NCBI GenBank assembly: GCA_018268755.1
Contig: JAFDVW010000016.1
Span: 124,001-188,000 of the forward strand
Direction of reading: 5' to 3'
Origin: Acidobacteriota bacterium
GTDB lineage: Bacteria; Acidobacteriota; Terriglobia; Terriglobales; Acidobacteriaceae
DNA: 64,000 bases
Of this stretch, positions 53,805-62,233 are shown in pieces; position 1 is the first letter of the stretch, and the number at the start of each line of letters is the position of its first letter. A program made the translations under genes and the position numbers. Under the pieces are notes generated by a model that did not search any database, was not told where the DNA came from, and worked only from the letters and a program-made list of their open reading frames with translations.

Positions 53805-54716
53805 CTACTTCCACAGAAAGTAAAAGCCGGTATGCTGCTCGAGCAGCTTTTCGCGCGTGGGCAGCCACTCCGAAAGATCGCCAAATAACAGATCTGCAAG
53901 GGTTTTCCGGTCTTTTTCCGGGCGCACCAGGGTGGGTTCGCCCTTGATGCCGACCGCCTTGGCGGTATCCTCGACGGCGGTCTGGAAGTCGCCGACCTGG
54001 TCGATCAACTTCATCTCCAGGGCCTGCTGCCCGGTCCAGACTTTCCCGTTGGCAATTCCCTTAATGTCCTCGTATTTCGCCTTGCGACCGTCGGCAACTG
54101 CCTGAATAAACTGGCCATGCATATTGTCGATGAGCGACTGCAGGTAAGCCTGCTCGGCCGGGGTCATCTCGCGGGTGGGTGAGCCCGTGTCCTTAAATTC
54201 CCCGGCCTTCATGGTGATGTCCTTCAACTTGGCCCAGCGCAGGAGGTCGCCGTAGTTGACCCATTGGGCAATGACACCGATGGAGCCGACGATGCTGCCA
54301 TTGTCGGCATAAATCTTATTGGTGGCCGAAGAAACGTAGTAAGCGCCGCTCGCGCCCACCGTCTCAATGGAGGCCACAATGCGCTTCTTCTTTTGGTCGC
54401 GGACGCGGCGTACCTCGCGATAGATTTCTTCCGAGGCCGCTACGCCACCGCCCGGTGAGTTCACATGCAGAATGATGGCCTTGATGGAATCGTCGTCACC
54501 GAACTTCTTGAGCTGCTGCACGGTGGTGGAAGGGTCCAGGATGACGCCTTGCAGGTCGATGACCCCGATCTTTTCGCCAAAGCCGGTCAGCGAGGATTGC
54601 GGACCACTGCGCAGAGCGAGGTAGACAAGGGTGAAGACCGCCAGAACAAAGAGGAAGAAGGCCCCTCCGCCGATGACGACCCAAAGCCAAGTACGGGAGC
54701 GTCCGTTGTCAGCCAT
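53805..54716 (-). CDS. sppA: Signal peptide peptidase SppA
   Basis: 303 aa, short (67K-less) form; cleaves released signal peptides in the membrane. One N-terminal TM helix (WLWVVIGGGAFFLFVLAVFTLVYL). Catalytic Ser in ETVGASGAYYVSSA and Lys in the downstream helix (SPTREMTPAEQ and KAGEFKDTG). Typical S49 core starts IGVIDLQGVI and VNSPGGGVAASEEIY. ATG 54716 chosen for the TM start; no ribosome site. Followed by HU/IHF and preceded 28 nt by the zinc-ribbon gene. Confidence 0.94.
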   Translation of the reverse strand: MADNGRSRTWLWVVIGGGAFFLFVLAVFTLVYLALRSGPQSSLTGFGEKIGVIDLQGVILDPSTTVQQLKKFGDDDSIKAIILHVNSPGGGVAASEEIYREVRRVRDQKKKRIVASIETVGASGAYYVSSATNKIYADNGSIVGSIGVIAQWVNYGDLLRWAKLKDITMKAGEFKDTGSPTREMTPAEQAYLQSLIDNMHGQFIQAVADGRKAKYEDIKGIANGKVWTGQQALEMKLIDQVGDFQTAVEDTAKAVGIKGEPTLVRPEKDRKTLADLLFGDLSEWLPTREKLLEQHTGFYFLWK

Positions 54717-54744
54717 AAAGATGGCGCTAGTGTAGCACCGATTT

Positions 54745-55881
54745 TCAGCTGGCGGCGGGGTGCTCGGCAGAGACGGCCGGGGCCTTGGGCTGGCCGCCAT
54801 GGGCCTTGGCCTCAGCCCGCGCCAGGTTCAGATCGCGGTGCAGCGCGTCCAGCACGCCGCTGGGCAACTCGCCTCCCCACTCCTCCATGACCTGGTCGCT
54901 CCAGCTTCCATTCAGACGGATGGTGTCAGGCTTGAGGTCCTCGGGGAAAGCCAGCCGGTATTCGCCTTCCCGCAGCAGCACGTCGCCGATATGGCGCCCG
55001 GTGGCCGCGTCGAAAATCTGGCGGCTGGAGCCGCCCTTGGAATTGGTAAAGAGCAGAAATACTTCTCCACTCTCGCCGTACTCCGGGGTGTAATACCAGG
55101 CCTGGCTGGCGTCGAACTTGGGATGGGCGCGACGGCGTTGCCGGGTGGCCTCGGCCGCGGCCGCGACTTCGGTATCGTGGGCGGGATCGTAGTAAAGAAT
55201 GCGCTGGCAAGAGTCGCAGATCACAGTACGGCTGCTGCTGCGAATCTCATTGAAGGTCTGCGGCCGGAACATGACCTGGCAGCCCAGGCATTTGTGGTCG
55301 CGGGCCTCCGCCAGACCGCTGCCGCGGTGTTTGGCCACACGATCATAGTGCTGCAGCAAGTCAGAGTTCACCCCGGCGCGCAACTGGTCGCGGCGGGCGT
55401 TCCATTCTTTCAGCTGCGCTTCATCGGTTTCGGTGACCTTGCGGGCCTCGGCCTTTTCCTTCTCGATTTCCGCGGTCTCCGCCTTCAGATCGGCCTCGGC
55501 GGCCTTCACTTCTTTTTCGCGGGCCTCGGCGTTGACCATGAGTTCCAGGATCTTGTCCTCATGGCCGCGGATTTCCTGTTCGGCAAACTGGATTTCCTGC
55601 AATAGCGCTTTGTATTGTTCGTTGGTCTTTACCGCCAGGGATTGATCGCGGTATTTGGAGATTTTGCCTTGCAGGTCCTGGATGGCGGTTTCAAACTTGC
55701 GGCGGGCGGCCTCATCGGCTTTGACGGCGTTCTTTGCTTTTTCCAGGGCGGCCTTCGTGCCGGCAAGTTTCTCTTCGATGGCCGCCACCCTTCGGGGTAA
55801 GGCGGCAATCTCGTCTTTTAAGCGGCGTATTTCACGGTCCGCTTTCTGCAGGTCAATAAGATTTTGGATTTCCGGAAGCAT
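54745..55881 (-). CDS. C4-type zinc-ribbon coiled-coil protein with an extra C-terminal domain
   Basis: 378 aa. Residues about 1-170 form a long antiparallel coiled coil (LIDLQKADREIRRLKDEIAA; LLQEIQFAEQEIRGHEDKIL); residues about 195-235 are a C4 zinc ribbon (CLGCQVMFRPQ and VICDSCQRILYYD). This core is the zf-RING_7/DUF164 (CdsZ-like) family. The remaining 130 residues (FDASQAWYYTPEYGESGEVF ... HIGDVLLREGEYRLAFPEDL) are an addition not typical of the family. Role is unknown; CdsZ-type proteins are reported in translation/secretion control. Near sppA. Confidence 0.85.
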   Translation of the reverse strand: MLPEIQNLIDLQKADREIRRLKDEIAALPRRVAAIEEKLAGTKAALEKAKNAVKADEAARRKFETAIQDLQGKISKYRDQSLAVKTNEQYKALLQEIQFAEQEIRGHEDKILELMVNAEAREKEVKAAEADLKAETAEIEKEKAEARKVTETDEAQLKEWNARRDQLRAGVNSDLLQHYDRVAKHRGSGLAEARDHKCLGCQVMFRPQTFNEIRSSSRTVICDSCQRILYYDPAHDTEVAAAAEATRQRRRAHPKFDASQAWYYTPEYGESGEVFLLFTNSKGGSSRQIFDAATGRHIGDVLLREGEYRLAFPEDLKPDTIRLNGSWSDQVMEEWGGELPSGVLDALHRDLNLARAEAKAHGGQPKAPAVSAEHPAAS

Positions 55882-56010
55882 CGTAGAAGGATTGTCAGAT
55901 TTGATTCTAGCATGCGAAATTGGTGGGTGGACCGGCTTCTGCCGCCCCCGGCGGCCGGCCGGCCGCCCGTGCTTTTACATTTGGCGGTAGAAATTTGACA
56001 GGAGTTACCC

Positions 56011-58248
56011 GTGAAACGTCCGGTTTTGGGCTTTTTCCTGCTTCACTTTACCGCTCTCACACTGGCCTTGGTCCTGACCCCCTTCACCCTGGCCCAATCC
56101 GCCGGGAAACTGACCATCGAGGACATTTTTGCCGATGGCGGCGTGACCGGGCGGGGGCCGGAAAACATCCAATGGCGGCCCGACAACGCGGGCTTTTCCT
56201 TCGTGCAGCGCGATGATTCCGGGACCCACGGCGAGCTGTGGTATGTGGACGCCGCCACCGGAGCCAAGCAGTCTCTGGTCACTGAGGCCAAGCTGGCCAC
56301 GCTTTCGCCATCCCTGCAAAAGATCACGGACGAGCGCGAGAAAGAGCGGCTCACTCGCTACAATGTGGCCGCCTATCTCTGGGCCCCGGACTCCAAGCAA
56401 CTGTTATTCGACTCGCGTGGGCAGCTTTGGCTCTATAGCCTGGCCACCGGGACCGGGGTGCAGTTCACGGCTGCGCCCGATCCCAGTCAGGACCCCAAGT
56501 TTTCTCCTGATGGGAACCTCCTGGCCTTTGTGCGCAAGCACAATCTCTTTGTGCAGCCGGTTTCCGGCAAAGATGCCAAACAGTTGACCAAGGACAAGGA
56601 TGAGAACCTCTTGAACGGAGAGGTGGACTGGGTGTACGCGGAAGAGCTGGAAGTGCGCAGCAACTATTTCTGGTCGCCGGAAAGCAAGCAAATCGTCTAC
56701 TTACAGATAGACGAAACCAGGGTGCCGACTTATCCGATCACCGACTGGATGCCCACCCATCCGGAGGTGGAGCAGGAAAAATATCCCAAGGCCGGCGATC
56801 CCAATCCAGCCGTAAAACTTGGGGTAGTAAGCGCTTCCGGCGGCAAGACGCGGTGGATTTCGCTGAGCAACGACCCCGACATTTATATCCCCCGCTTTGG
56901 CTGGGTGCGCGAAGGCATCGCTTATGCCATGGTGCTGAATCGACGGCAGGACACGCTGGATCTCTATTTCATCGATACCGACTCCGGCAGATCGCGCAAG
57001 GTGTTGACCGAATCCGACCCTACTGGATGGGTGGCGGTCAACGATGATTTCCGCATTCTGAAGTCAGGCGACAAATTTCTGTGGTCGAGCTGGCGCACCG
57101 GCAATACCCATCTGTACCTCTACAGCTTCGATCCCCAAAATCCCCTGAGCGCCGATGCGAAGCTGGAACGGCCATTGACCCAGGGCGACTTCCAGGTGCT
57201 CGCGGTGGCCGCCGTGGATGAAAGCGCCGGGGTGGTGTACTTCACCTCCAACAAAGACGATGCGCGAGAACAGCAGATCTATTCCGTGAAGCTGGATGGC
57301 TCGGACTTAAAGCGCGTGTCCCAGGAAAAAGGCACGCACGGCGCGGACTTCTCCGAAGACGGGAAATATTATCTCGACTCTTTTTCCACGCAGACTTCGT
57401 CTCCGCGCATGTCGGTATGCGCGCCGGGTGGCTCCTGCCAGAAAGTCTGGGAGTCGCGCAGCGTGGACGGCTACGGCCTGAGGGCCCCGAAATTCCTGGA
57501 ATTCAAGGCGGAAGACGGGACTGTGCTCTACGGTTCGCTGCTACTGCCTCCGGACGCGGCGGCTGGCGCGAAAATTCCCGTCATCGTGAATACCTACGGC
57601 GGCATGGCGGGACAGCTGGTTCGCAATGCCTGGATAGGCACCACCGGCCTGTTTCACCAGATCCTGGCGGGGCGGGGCTTTGCCGTGTTCACGGTGGACA
57701 ATCGCGGCACGCCCAACCGCGACCGCAAATTCCAGATTGCAATCCGCCACGAGTTCGGGCGGGTGGAATTAAGGGACCAGCTGGCGGCGCTGGACCAACT
57801 GACCGCGCAGTATCCGCAACTCGACCGCAGCCGCACCGCCATCTGGGGATGGTCGAACGGCGGCTCGATGACCCTCTATGCCATGACGCACTCCGATGCC
57901 TTTAAGGCGGGCGTGGCGGTGGCGCCGGTCACCGATTCGCGGAATTACGATTCCATCTACATGGAGCGCTTTTTGGGTTTGCCGAAAGAGGATCCCCAGG
58001 GCTACGACGATTCCGCCGTGCCTCCGGTGGCGGACAAACTCCATGGATCTTTGCTCCTGGTGCACGGCACCAGCGACGACAATGTGCACTTCCAGAACTC
58101 GGTGCAGATGGTCGATGCCTTGATCAAGGCGGGGAAGCAGTTCCGCTTCATGATGTATCCCAACAAAACGCACGGCATCGCGGGCGCGGCGGCGCGTACG
58201 CATTTGTTTCACATGATGGAAGATCACTTTGAGCGGGAGCTGAAATAG
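56011..58248 (+). CDS. Dipeptidyl-peptidase IV-like S9 serine peptidase
   Basis: 745 aa, exported (MKRPVLGFFLLHFTALTLAL). N-terminal eight-bladed propeller (DPP-IV N, about 60-480) with the Glu pair motif VYAEELEVRSNYFWSP that grips the substrate N-terminus. C-terminal alpha/beta-hydrolase: nucleophile IWGWSNGGSMTLYAM, Asp in LVHGTSDDNVHFQ and His in PNKTHGIAG. Releases X-Pro or X-Ala dipeptides. GTG start at 56011 with AGGAG 6 nt upstream. Only gene on its strand here; its downstream spacer (58249-58754, 506 nt) holds repeats and no gene. Confidence 0.95.
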   Translation: MKRPVLGFFLLHFTALTLALVLTPFTLAQSAGKLTIEDIFADGGVTGRGPENIQWRPDNAGFSFVQRDDSGTHGELWYVDAATGAKQSLVTEAKLATLSPSLQKITDEREKERLTRYNVAAYLWAPDSKQLLFDSRGQLWLYSLATGTGVQFTAAPDPSQDPKFSPDGNLLAFVRKHNLFVQPVSGKDAKQLTKDKDENLLNGEVDWVYAEELEVRSNYFWSPESKQIVYLQIDETRVPTYPITDWMPTHPEVEQEKYPKAGDPNPAVKLGVVSASGGKTRWISLSNDPDIYIPRFGWVREGIAYAMVLNRRQDTLDLYFIDTDSGRSRKVLTESDPTGWVAVNDDFRILKSGDKFLWSSWRTGNTHLYLYSFDPQNPLSADAKLERPLTQGDFQVLAVAAVDESAGVVYFTSNKDDAREQQIYSVKLDGSDLKRVSQEKGTHGADFSEDGKYYLDSFSTQTSSPRMSVCAPGGSCQKVWESRSVDGYGLRAPKFLEFKAEDGTVLYGSLLLPPDAAAGAKIPVIVNTYGGMAGQLVRNAWIGTTGLFHQILAGRGFAVFTVDNRGTPNRDRKFQIAIRHEFGRVELRDQLAALDQLTAQYPQLDRSRTAIWGWSNGGSMTLYAMTHSDAFKAGVAVAPVTDSRNYDSIYMERFLGLPKEDPQGYDDSAVPPVADKLHGSLLLVHGTSDDNVHFQNSVQMVDALIKAGKQFRFMMYPNKTHGIAGAAARTHLFHMMEDHFERELK

Positions 58249-58278
58249 CCCTAACGGTGGGTGGAGTAGGACTTCAGG

Positions 58279-58437
58279 GACTGTGTCACAACTTCCAACA
58301 AGATGAGTGCAGTGGAGCATAGCTCGCGCGCATCCGCCACGAAGTGGCGCCAGAATGCAGCCCAGCGCGCAAGCGCTGGGTAAAAGTGGAATAGCTACAA
58401 GCCCCAAAGGGGCGAAAGATAAGTTGTGACACAGTCT
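58279..58437. mobile_element. MITE-like element with 16-bp perfect terminal inverted repeats
   Basis: GACTGTGTCACAACTT (58279-58294) and its exact reverse complement AAGTTGTGACACAGTC (58421-58436) bound about 159 bp. The 7-mer CTTCAGG flanks it directly on both sides (58272-58278 and 58438-58444), consistent with a target-site duplication. No ORF lies within; internal parts hold GCGCTTGCGCGC-like and CCCCAAAGGGG palindromes. No transposase with these ends is in the window. Confidence 0.6.
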
Positions 58438-58473
58438 CTTCAGGCCTGCATTCCGGATGGCTATTTCCAAAGC

Positions 58474-58586
58474 TTGTCCTGCTGAGCGCAGCGAGGGACC
58501 TATGGATTTCATTTTGTGGAGCGACTTGCAGAGGTCCTTCGTCGGGAGCTTGCGCCACGCGCAAACTCCACATCCTCAGGATGACA
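58474..58586. repeat. Family B long imperfect palindrome (copy 2)
   Basis: TGTCCTGCTGAGCGCAGCGA at the left, GCAGAGGTCCTTCGTCGGGA in the core and CATCCTCAGGATGACA at the right. Same orientation and layout as copy 1. Confidence 0.8.
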
Positions 58587-58605
58587 AGGGAGAGAGATGT
58601 GGCGT

Positions 58606-58710
58606 GGGCAGGAGTGCCCGCGCCACATCGTGACCCATGCAGTGTGGGGCGGACGCTCTTGTCCGCCGGGTCGCCCCCCTGCTTTCGCGGGCAGGAGCGC
58701 CCGCGCCACC
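58606..58710. repeat. Composite repeat unit (family A + GGGGCGGAC unit), copy 1
   Basis: Two family-A palindromes bracket GTGTGGGGCGGACGCTCTTG then TCCGCCGGGTCG. About 105 bp. A near-identical unit occurs at 59803-59909, so the MBL hydrolase gene at 58755 lies between two direct copies. Confidence 0.8.
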
Positions 58711-58754
58711 TCGACGGCCATCCTGCGAGGCGGTCCCTGCGCTACCATGAATGC

Positions 58755-59591
58755 ATGCAGCGCCTGACCCTCGGCAACTTTGAGCTCCTCGCAGTTTCGG
58801 ACGGCATTCACCGCCTCGACGGCGGGGCCTATTTTGGCGTAGTCCCCAAAGTCCTCTGGGAGAAAAAGCTTCCCGCCAATGACAAGAACCAGGTGCCCTC
58901 GGGGCTCAATTCGGTCGTGGTGCGCACCGGCGACCATACCGTGCTTATCGAAACCGGCATCGGCAACAAATTGCCGGAGAAGATAGCGCAGATTTTCGGC
59001 CAGCCCGCCCAGCTGCTGGAGAGTCTATCGGCCGCCGGCATCGCGCCGGAGGACATCGACATCGTCATCAATTCCCACCTGCACTTCGACCACGCAGGAT
59101 GGAACACCGTGCTGAAAAATGGCTATCCCGTTGCCACCTTCCCAAAGGCGACTTACTACGTGCAGGAGGGCGAGTGGAAGCACGCCCATGAAGGCCAGCG
59201 CGATTCGCCCAGCTACTACTCCGAGAACTATGATCCGCTGGTCGAAAGCGGACAGATGAAGCTGCTGCGCGGCGATACGCAGATTGTTCCGGGAATTTCC
59301 GTGCGCGTGTATCCCGGACACACGCGGGCCATGCAGGGAATCCTGGTGGAGAGCGCCGGCCAGACCGCCTGCTACATCGGCGACCTGATCCCCACCAGCG
59401 CGCACCTCGATTTGAGCTGGGTAATGGGCTTTGATCTGTATCCGGTGGAGACCATGGAAAGCCGCCAGCGCTACTATGCCGAGTCCCTCGCCGGAAACTG
59501 GCTAACCATGTTTACCCACGATCCTGAAATTCCCTGGGCGTATGTGGAGAAGAACGAAAAGGGCAAGATGGTGGCGCGACCTCCCGCGTAG
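58755..59591 (+). CDS. MBL-fold metallo-hydrolase (lactonase-like group)
   Basis: 278 aa. Metal site: NSHLHFDHAGWN (HxHxDH), late His in PGHTRAMQGILVE, Asp in CYIGDLIPTSAHLD and His in MFTHDPEIPW. The order and spacing match the AttM/AiiA-like and related MBL hydrolases, but the acyl-homoserine-lactone activity is not proven by sequence. ATG 58755 (MQRLTLGNFELLAVSDG) is preferred; TACCAT ends 6 nt upstream and no ribosome site is seen. Two other ATGs lie 4 and 8 nt before it in other frames. Flanked by repeat clusters. Confidence 0.85.
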   Translation: MQRLTLGNFELLAVSDGIHRLDGGAYFGVVPKVLWEKKLPANDKNQVPSGLNSVVVRTGDHTVLIETGIGNKLPEKIAQIFGQPAQLLESLSAAGIAPEDIDIVINSHLHFDHAGWNTVLKNGYPVATFPKATYYVQEGEWKHAHEGQRDSPSYYSENYDPLVESGQMKLLRGDTQIVPGISVRVYPGHTRAMQGILVESAGQTACYIGDLIPTSAHLDLSWVMGFDLYPVETMESRQRYYAESLAGNWLTMFTHDPEIPWAYVEKNEKGKMVARPPA

Positions 59592-59596
59592 GCACA

Positions 59597-59723
59597 CTGT
59601 CATCCTGAGGATGTGGAGTTTGCCCGCAGGGCAAACTCCCGACGAAGGACCTCCGCATGAAAGCCTGCACTGTCATCAGAAAATAGGAAATGCACGGGTC
59701 CTTCGCTGCGCTCAGGATGACAG
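59597..59723. repeat. Family B long imperfect palindrome (copy 3, inverted)
   Basis: TGTCATCCTGAGGATGTGGA at the left, GGTCCTTCGCTGCGCTCAGG then ATGACAG at the right. Opposite orientation to copies 1 and 2. It starts 6 nt after the MBL stop. Confidence 0.8.
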
Positions 59724-59731
59724 ACCGCTTT

Positions 59732-59761
59732 GGGGTGGAGCAGGGCTTTAGCCCTGCATTC
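59732..59761. repeat. Family C hairpin unit
   Basis: GGGGTGGAGCAGGGC-ttta-GCCCTGC-ATTC. Two more copies at 63116-63145 and 63210-63239. Confidence 0.7.
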
Positions 59762-59799
59762 AGGAGCATACTGCTGATGCACGCGCGTCAGCGCTCACT

Positions 59800-59953
59800 C
59801 GCGGGCGAGGGCGCCCGCGCCACATTGTTACCCATGCAAGTGTGGGGCGGACACTCTTGTCCGCCGGGTCGCTCCATGCTTTCGCGGGCGAGGGCGCCCG
59901 CGCCACATCAGCCAAAAGCAGCGACCTCGCGGGCGAGGGCGCCCGCGCCACAC
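59800..59953. repeat. Composite repeat copy 2 plus an extra family-A palindrome
   Basis: Family A at 59800-59825, the GTGTGGGGCGGACACTCTTG unit at 59840-59872, family A again at 59884-59908 and again at 59928-59953. With copies B3 and C it fills the entire 365-nt space 59592-59956; no gene is present. Confidence 0.8.
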
Positions 59954-59956
59954 TGC

Positions 59957-61093
59957 CTAGACCACGGCGTGCAGGCGGGCTTCGAAGAACGCTTCGACCC
60001 GGGAGAGAATTTCCGGCGCGGCCTTGGCCTCATAGATGGCCTTGCGCAGGCCGGCCCCTCCGGGAACGCCGTGCGTAAACCAGGAGGCGAACTGCTTCAT
60101 CTTGCCGGAGGCGTCGGGCAGCTCTTCCTCGATCAGCATCTGGAAGTAGGTGCGAATCATCTGGTAGCGGTCGGCTTCGGAAGGCTGATCGTAGGATCCG
60201 GCCGGGCAGGTGGGGACATCCTTCGATTGGCTCAGGACAACCTCTGCCCCTACAAGCCCATTCCCGGCGTTCACCCACTGGCTGTACTGCTCAATCTGGC
60301 GGAAGATCCAGGGATTCGCGGGGGCGGTGCGCCCGATCATGACCGCGTCGCACCCGGTCTGGGCCACCATAGCGGCCGCGTCCTCAGGGGTGCGAATATC
60401 ACCGTTGCCGATCACAGGAATCTTCACCGCGTCCTTGATGGCGGCGATCCACTCCCAGCGGGCCTGGCCGCTGTAGCCCTGCTCGCGGGTGCGGGCATGC
60501 AGCGCGACCGCACTCAGGCCACAGTCCTCGGCCATCTTGGCCAGCTCGACGCAAATGATGTTGTCGTCATCCCAGCCGGCGCGGAACTTCACCGTAAACG
60601 GGATCTTCACCGCCGAGCGCACCGCCTCAAAAATCTTCTGAATGATGGGCAGATCGCGCAGCAGCCCGGAGCCGCCGTTGCACTTGACGACCTTCTTGGC
60701 CGGGCAGCCCAGATTCAGGTCTACCAGATCAAAGCCCAGGTCCTCGACGATGCGGGCGGCCTCCGCCATTACCGGCGGATTGCTGCCAAAGAGCTGGGCC
60801 GAGATCGGGTGCTCGTCTTCGTAGAAATGCAGATAGCGCTTGGCCTTCTGGTCTTTTTTGCGCAGGACGCCGTCGGCCGAGGTGAACTCGGTCATGATCA
60901 AGCCGCATCCGCCGAGGTTGCGAATAAAGCGGCGGAAAACCGTGTCGGTGACGCCCGCCATGGGCGCCAGTACGGTGGCCGGAGCAATGCGGATCCCGCC
61001 AATCAGGACCGAGGATGGGACACCACGACCTGGCGTGGCACCGGCACTCTGGTCCGCGCCGCCCTCCCCCGAATTGTCCCAGAACTTGCGCAT
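59957..61093 (-). CDS. dus: tRNA-dihydrouridine synthase, DusB type, with a repeat-like insertion
   Basis: 378 aa FMN enzyme that reduces uridine in the tRNA D-loop. TIM-barrel motifs: APMAGVTDTVFRRFIR, QLFGSNPPVMAEAARI, VDLNLGCPAKKVVKCNGGSG (catalytic Cys), TVKFRAGWDDDNI, VALHARTREQGYSGQARWEW, GNGDIRTPEDAAAM and MIGRTAPANPWIFRQI. Between FRQIEQYSQW and SEADRYQMIRTYF an extra segment of about 28 residues contains VVLSQSKDVPT, the in-frame translation of repeat-family-B-like DNA. ATG has TAAAAT 5 nt upstream and no ribosome site. The N-terminal 30 residues may be non-essential. Confidence 0.93.
   Translation of the reverse strand: MRKFWDNSGEGGADQSAGATPGRGVPSSVLIGGIRIAPATVLAPMAGVTDTVFRRFIRNLGGCGLIMTEFTSADGVLRKKDQKAKRYLHFYEDEHPISAQLFGSNPPVMAEAARIVEDLGFDLVDLNLGCPAKKVVKCNGGSGLLRDLPIIQKIFEAVRSAVKIPFTVKFRAGWDDDNIICVELAKMAEDCGLSAVALHARTREQGYSGQARWEWIAAIKDAVKIPVIGNGDIRTPEDAAAMVAQTGCDAVMIGRTAPANPWIFRQIEQYSQWVNAGNGLVGAEVVLSQSKDVPTCPAGSYDQPSEADRYQMIRTYFQMLIEEELPDASGKMKQFASWFTHGVPGGAGLRKAIYEAKAAPEILSRVEAFFEARLHAVV
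60211..60245. repeat. Repeat-like segment inside dus
   Basis: GGGACATCCTTCGATTGGCT then CAGGACAACC, read on the minus strand as GTTGTCCTGAGCCAATCGAA. It matches the left-arm pattern TGTCCTGAGCGCAGCGAAGG of the dispersed repeats, translated in frame as VVLSQSKD. Confidence 0.6.
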
Positions 61094-61118
61094 GCTCTAT
61101 TTTACCGGCCTCGGCAAA

Positions 61119-61146
61119 TGAAAAGACCCTCGCGCGGCGAGGGCCT
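61119..61146 (-). terminator. Rho-independent terminator of rpmE
   Basis: GCCCTCGC / GCGAGGG stem (61127-61133 with 61137-61143), 3-nt loop, then TCTTTTC on the minus strand. It lies between rpmE and dus. Confidence 0.75.
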
Positions 61147-61181
61147 TTCCCGGAATCCGGATTTTGTGACGAGCCCGCGGA

Positions 61182-61415
61182 CTACTTCTTGGCGGTCTCG
61201 GCCTTGGCGGTCTCAGCCTTGGCGTACTTGCGGCGGAAACGCTCGACGCGCCCGGCGGTATCCATCAGCTTCTGCTTGCCGGTAAAAAACGGATGGCAAT
61301 TGGAGCAGATTTCGACGCTGATATCGCCCTTATGCGCGGAACGGGTCGTAAATTGGTTGCCGCACGCGCAGTGAACGCGCACTTCGTTGTATGCGGGATG
61401 AATCGCTGCCTTCAT
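61182..61415 (-). CDS. rpmE: Ribosomal protein bL31
   Basis: 77 aa. [45 protein letters not shown]: the zinc-type L31 with CxC and CxxC (ACG ... CSNC), so this is the zinc-containing paralogue. An Ala/Lys/Glu tail ([15 protein letters not shown]) extends the usual end. ATG has GGAG 4 nt upstream. Own terminator downstream. Confidence 0.97.
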   Translation of the reverse strand: MKAAIHPAYNEVRVHCACGNQFTTRSAHKGDISVEICSNCHPFFTGKQKLMDTAGRVERFRRKYAKAETAKAETAKK

Positions 61416-61503
61416 GGTTCTCCAAACCTCACTCTGAATCCTTAGATTCTACAGGATTTCCAAAGGATTCAGCAAACCGGGGCCGGCCCCGGGCCCCCGC
61501 CCG

Positions 61504-61539
61504 TTAAAAACACGAACGGCAGGGGGATCTCCCCTGCCG
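61504..61539 (-). terminator. Rho-independent terminator of the HU gene
   Basis: CGGCAGGGG / CCCCTGCCG stem (61517-61525 with 61531-61539), 5-nt loop, then TTCGTGTTTTTAAC on the minus strand. Confidence 0.88.
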
Positions 61540-61560
61540 CAGAGTTCTGGTGGACTGAGC

Positions 61561-61842
61561 CTATTTGCCGCGGTTGACGGCCTTTTTGAGCTCAGCTCCG
61601 GGGGTGAATTTCGCGACCTTGCGGGCAGCAATCTTAATGGTGGCCCCGGTTTGTGGGTTGCGGCCGCTGCGCGCCTTTCTCTGCGAAATGGAGAACGTGC
61701 CGAAACCAATCAGGGCGACGCGGTCTCCCTTTTTCAGGGCTGCCGTAATACTGTCTACAGCCGTATCAATCGCGCTGGACGCCTGCGTCTTGCTGATGCC
61801 GGCGCCGGAAGCGATGCGGTCAATGAGATCAGCTTTGTTCAT
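61561..61842 (-). CDS. hup: DNA-binding protein HU
   Basis: 93 aa nucleoid protein. MNKADLIDRIASGAGISKTQ, ITAALKKGDRVALIGFGTFSISQRKARSGRNPQTGATIKIAARKV match the HU dimer and beta-arm (split here for brevity). Slightly longer than E. coli HU (90). AGGAG lies 7 nt before the ATG. A second HU/IHF paralogue at 53294 carries an extra tail. Confidence 0.97.
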   Translation of the reverse strand: MNKADLIDRIASGAGISKTQASSAIDTAVDSITAALKKGDRVALIGFGTFSISQRKARSGRNPQTGATIKIAARKVAKFTPGAELKKAVNRGK

Positions 61843-61922
61843 CCTTCTCTCCTGGCAGGTTTCGTGTGGTGTTAGCGTGCACGGGGGAGGAGACGCCCGC
61901 TGCGCCGGAAACCTAGCGGCCC

Positions 61923-61952
61923 TATTTAGCTCCCGTCTGTGGTGAAAGTCAA
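61923..61952 (-). promoter_or_regulatory. Candidate promoter of the HU gene
   Basis: TTGACT (61947-61952), 18-nt spacer, TAAATA (61923-61928) on the minus strand, about 80 nt upstream of hup. In the rest of the 391-nt space 61843-62233 I see no gene or structured RNA. Confidence 0.4.
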
Positions 61953-62233
61953 CTGTGGAAATCCGCTCCAGATGCCGACTTTGGCTCCCCCTCGCCCCAA
62001 AACCCGCGTTTGTGGGAGCATTTCACGAGGAAAGGCGCGCGCACCCCACTCCCGTCTGCGATCTGGACGAAAAAGTGGGACTCCCGCGGCGAATTTTTCC
62101 TCCGCCCTGCACAGCTGTTCCGCGCAGTCCACAGCTTCTGCACAGGGCAGGCAGGGTTGGCACTTGCAAGGAGGGCCCCGCTGGGTGCAGAGTCAGAAGT
62201 AGAAATTTCGCCAGTCTAAGGAAGCGGTTGGGG

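Noticed and set aside
59512..59782. Small minus-strand frames containing 'VILSAAKDP' and 'HPERSEGP'
   Set aside because: These are translations of the dispersed repeat and are well known false genes.
59800..59953. Possible CRISPR array
   Set aside because: Units are palindromic, spacing is irregular (about 17-60 nt), no cas genes, and the same units lie elsewhere as singles.
62158..62175. Sigma54 promoter (TGGCAC ... TTGC)
   Set aside because: TGGCACTTGC lacks the required 5-nt gap; the GG and GC are not 10 nt apart.
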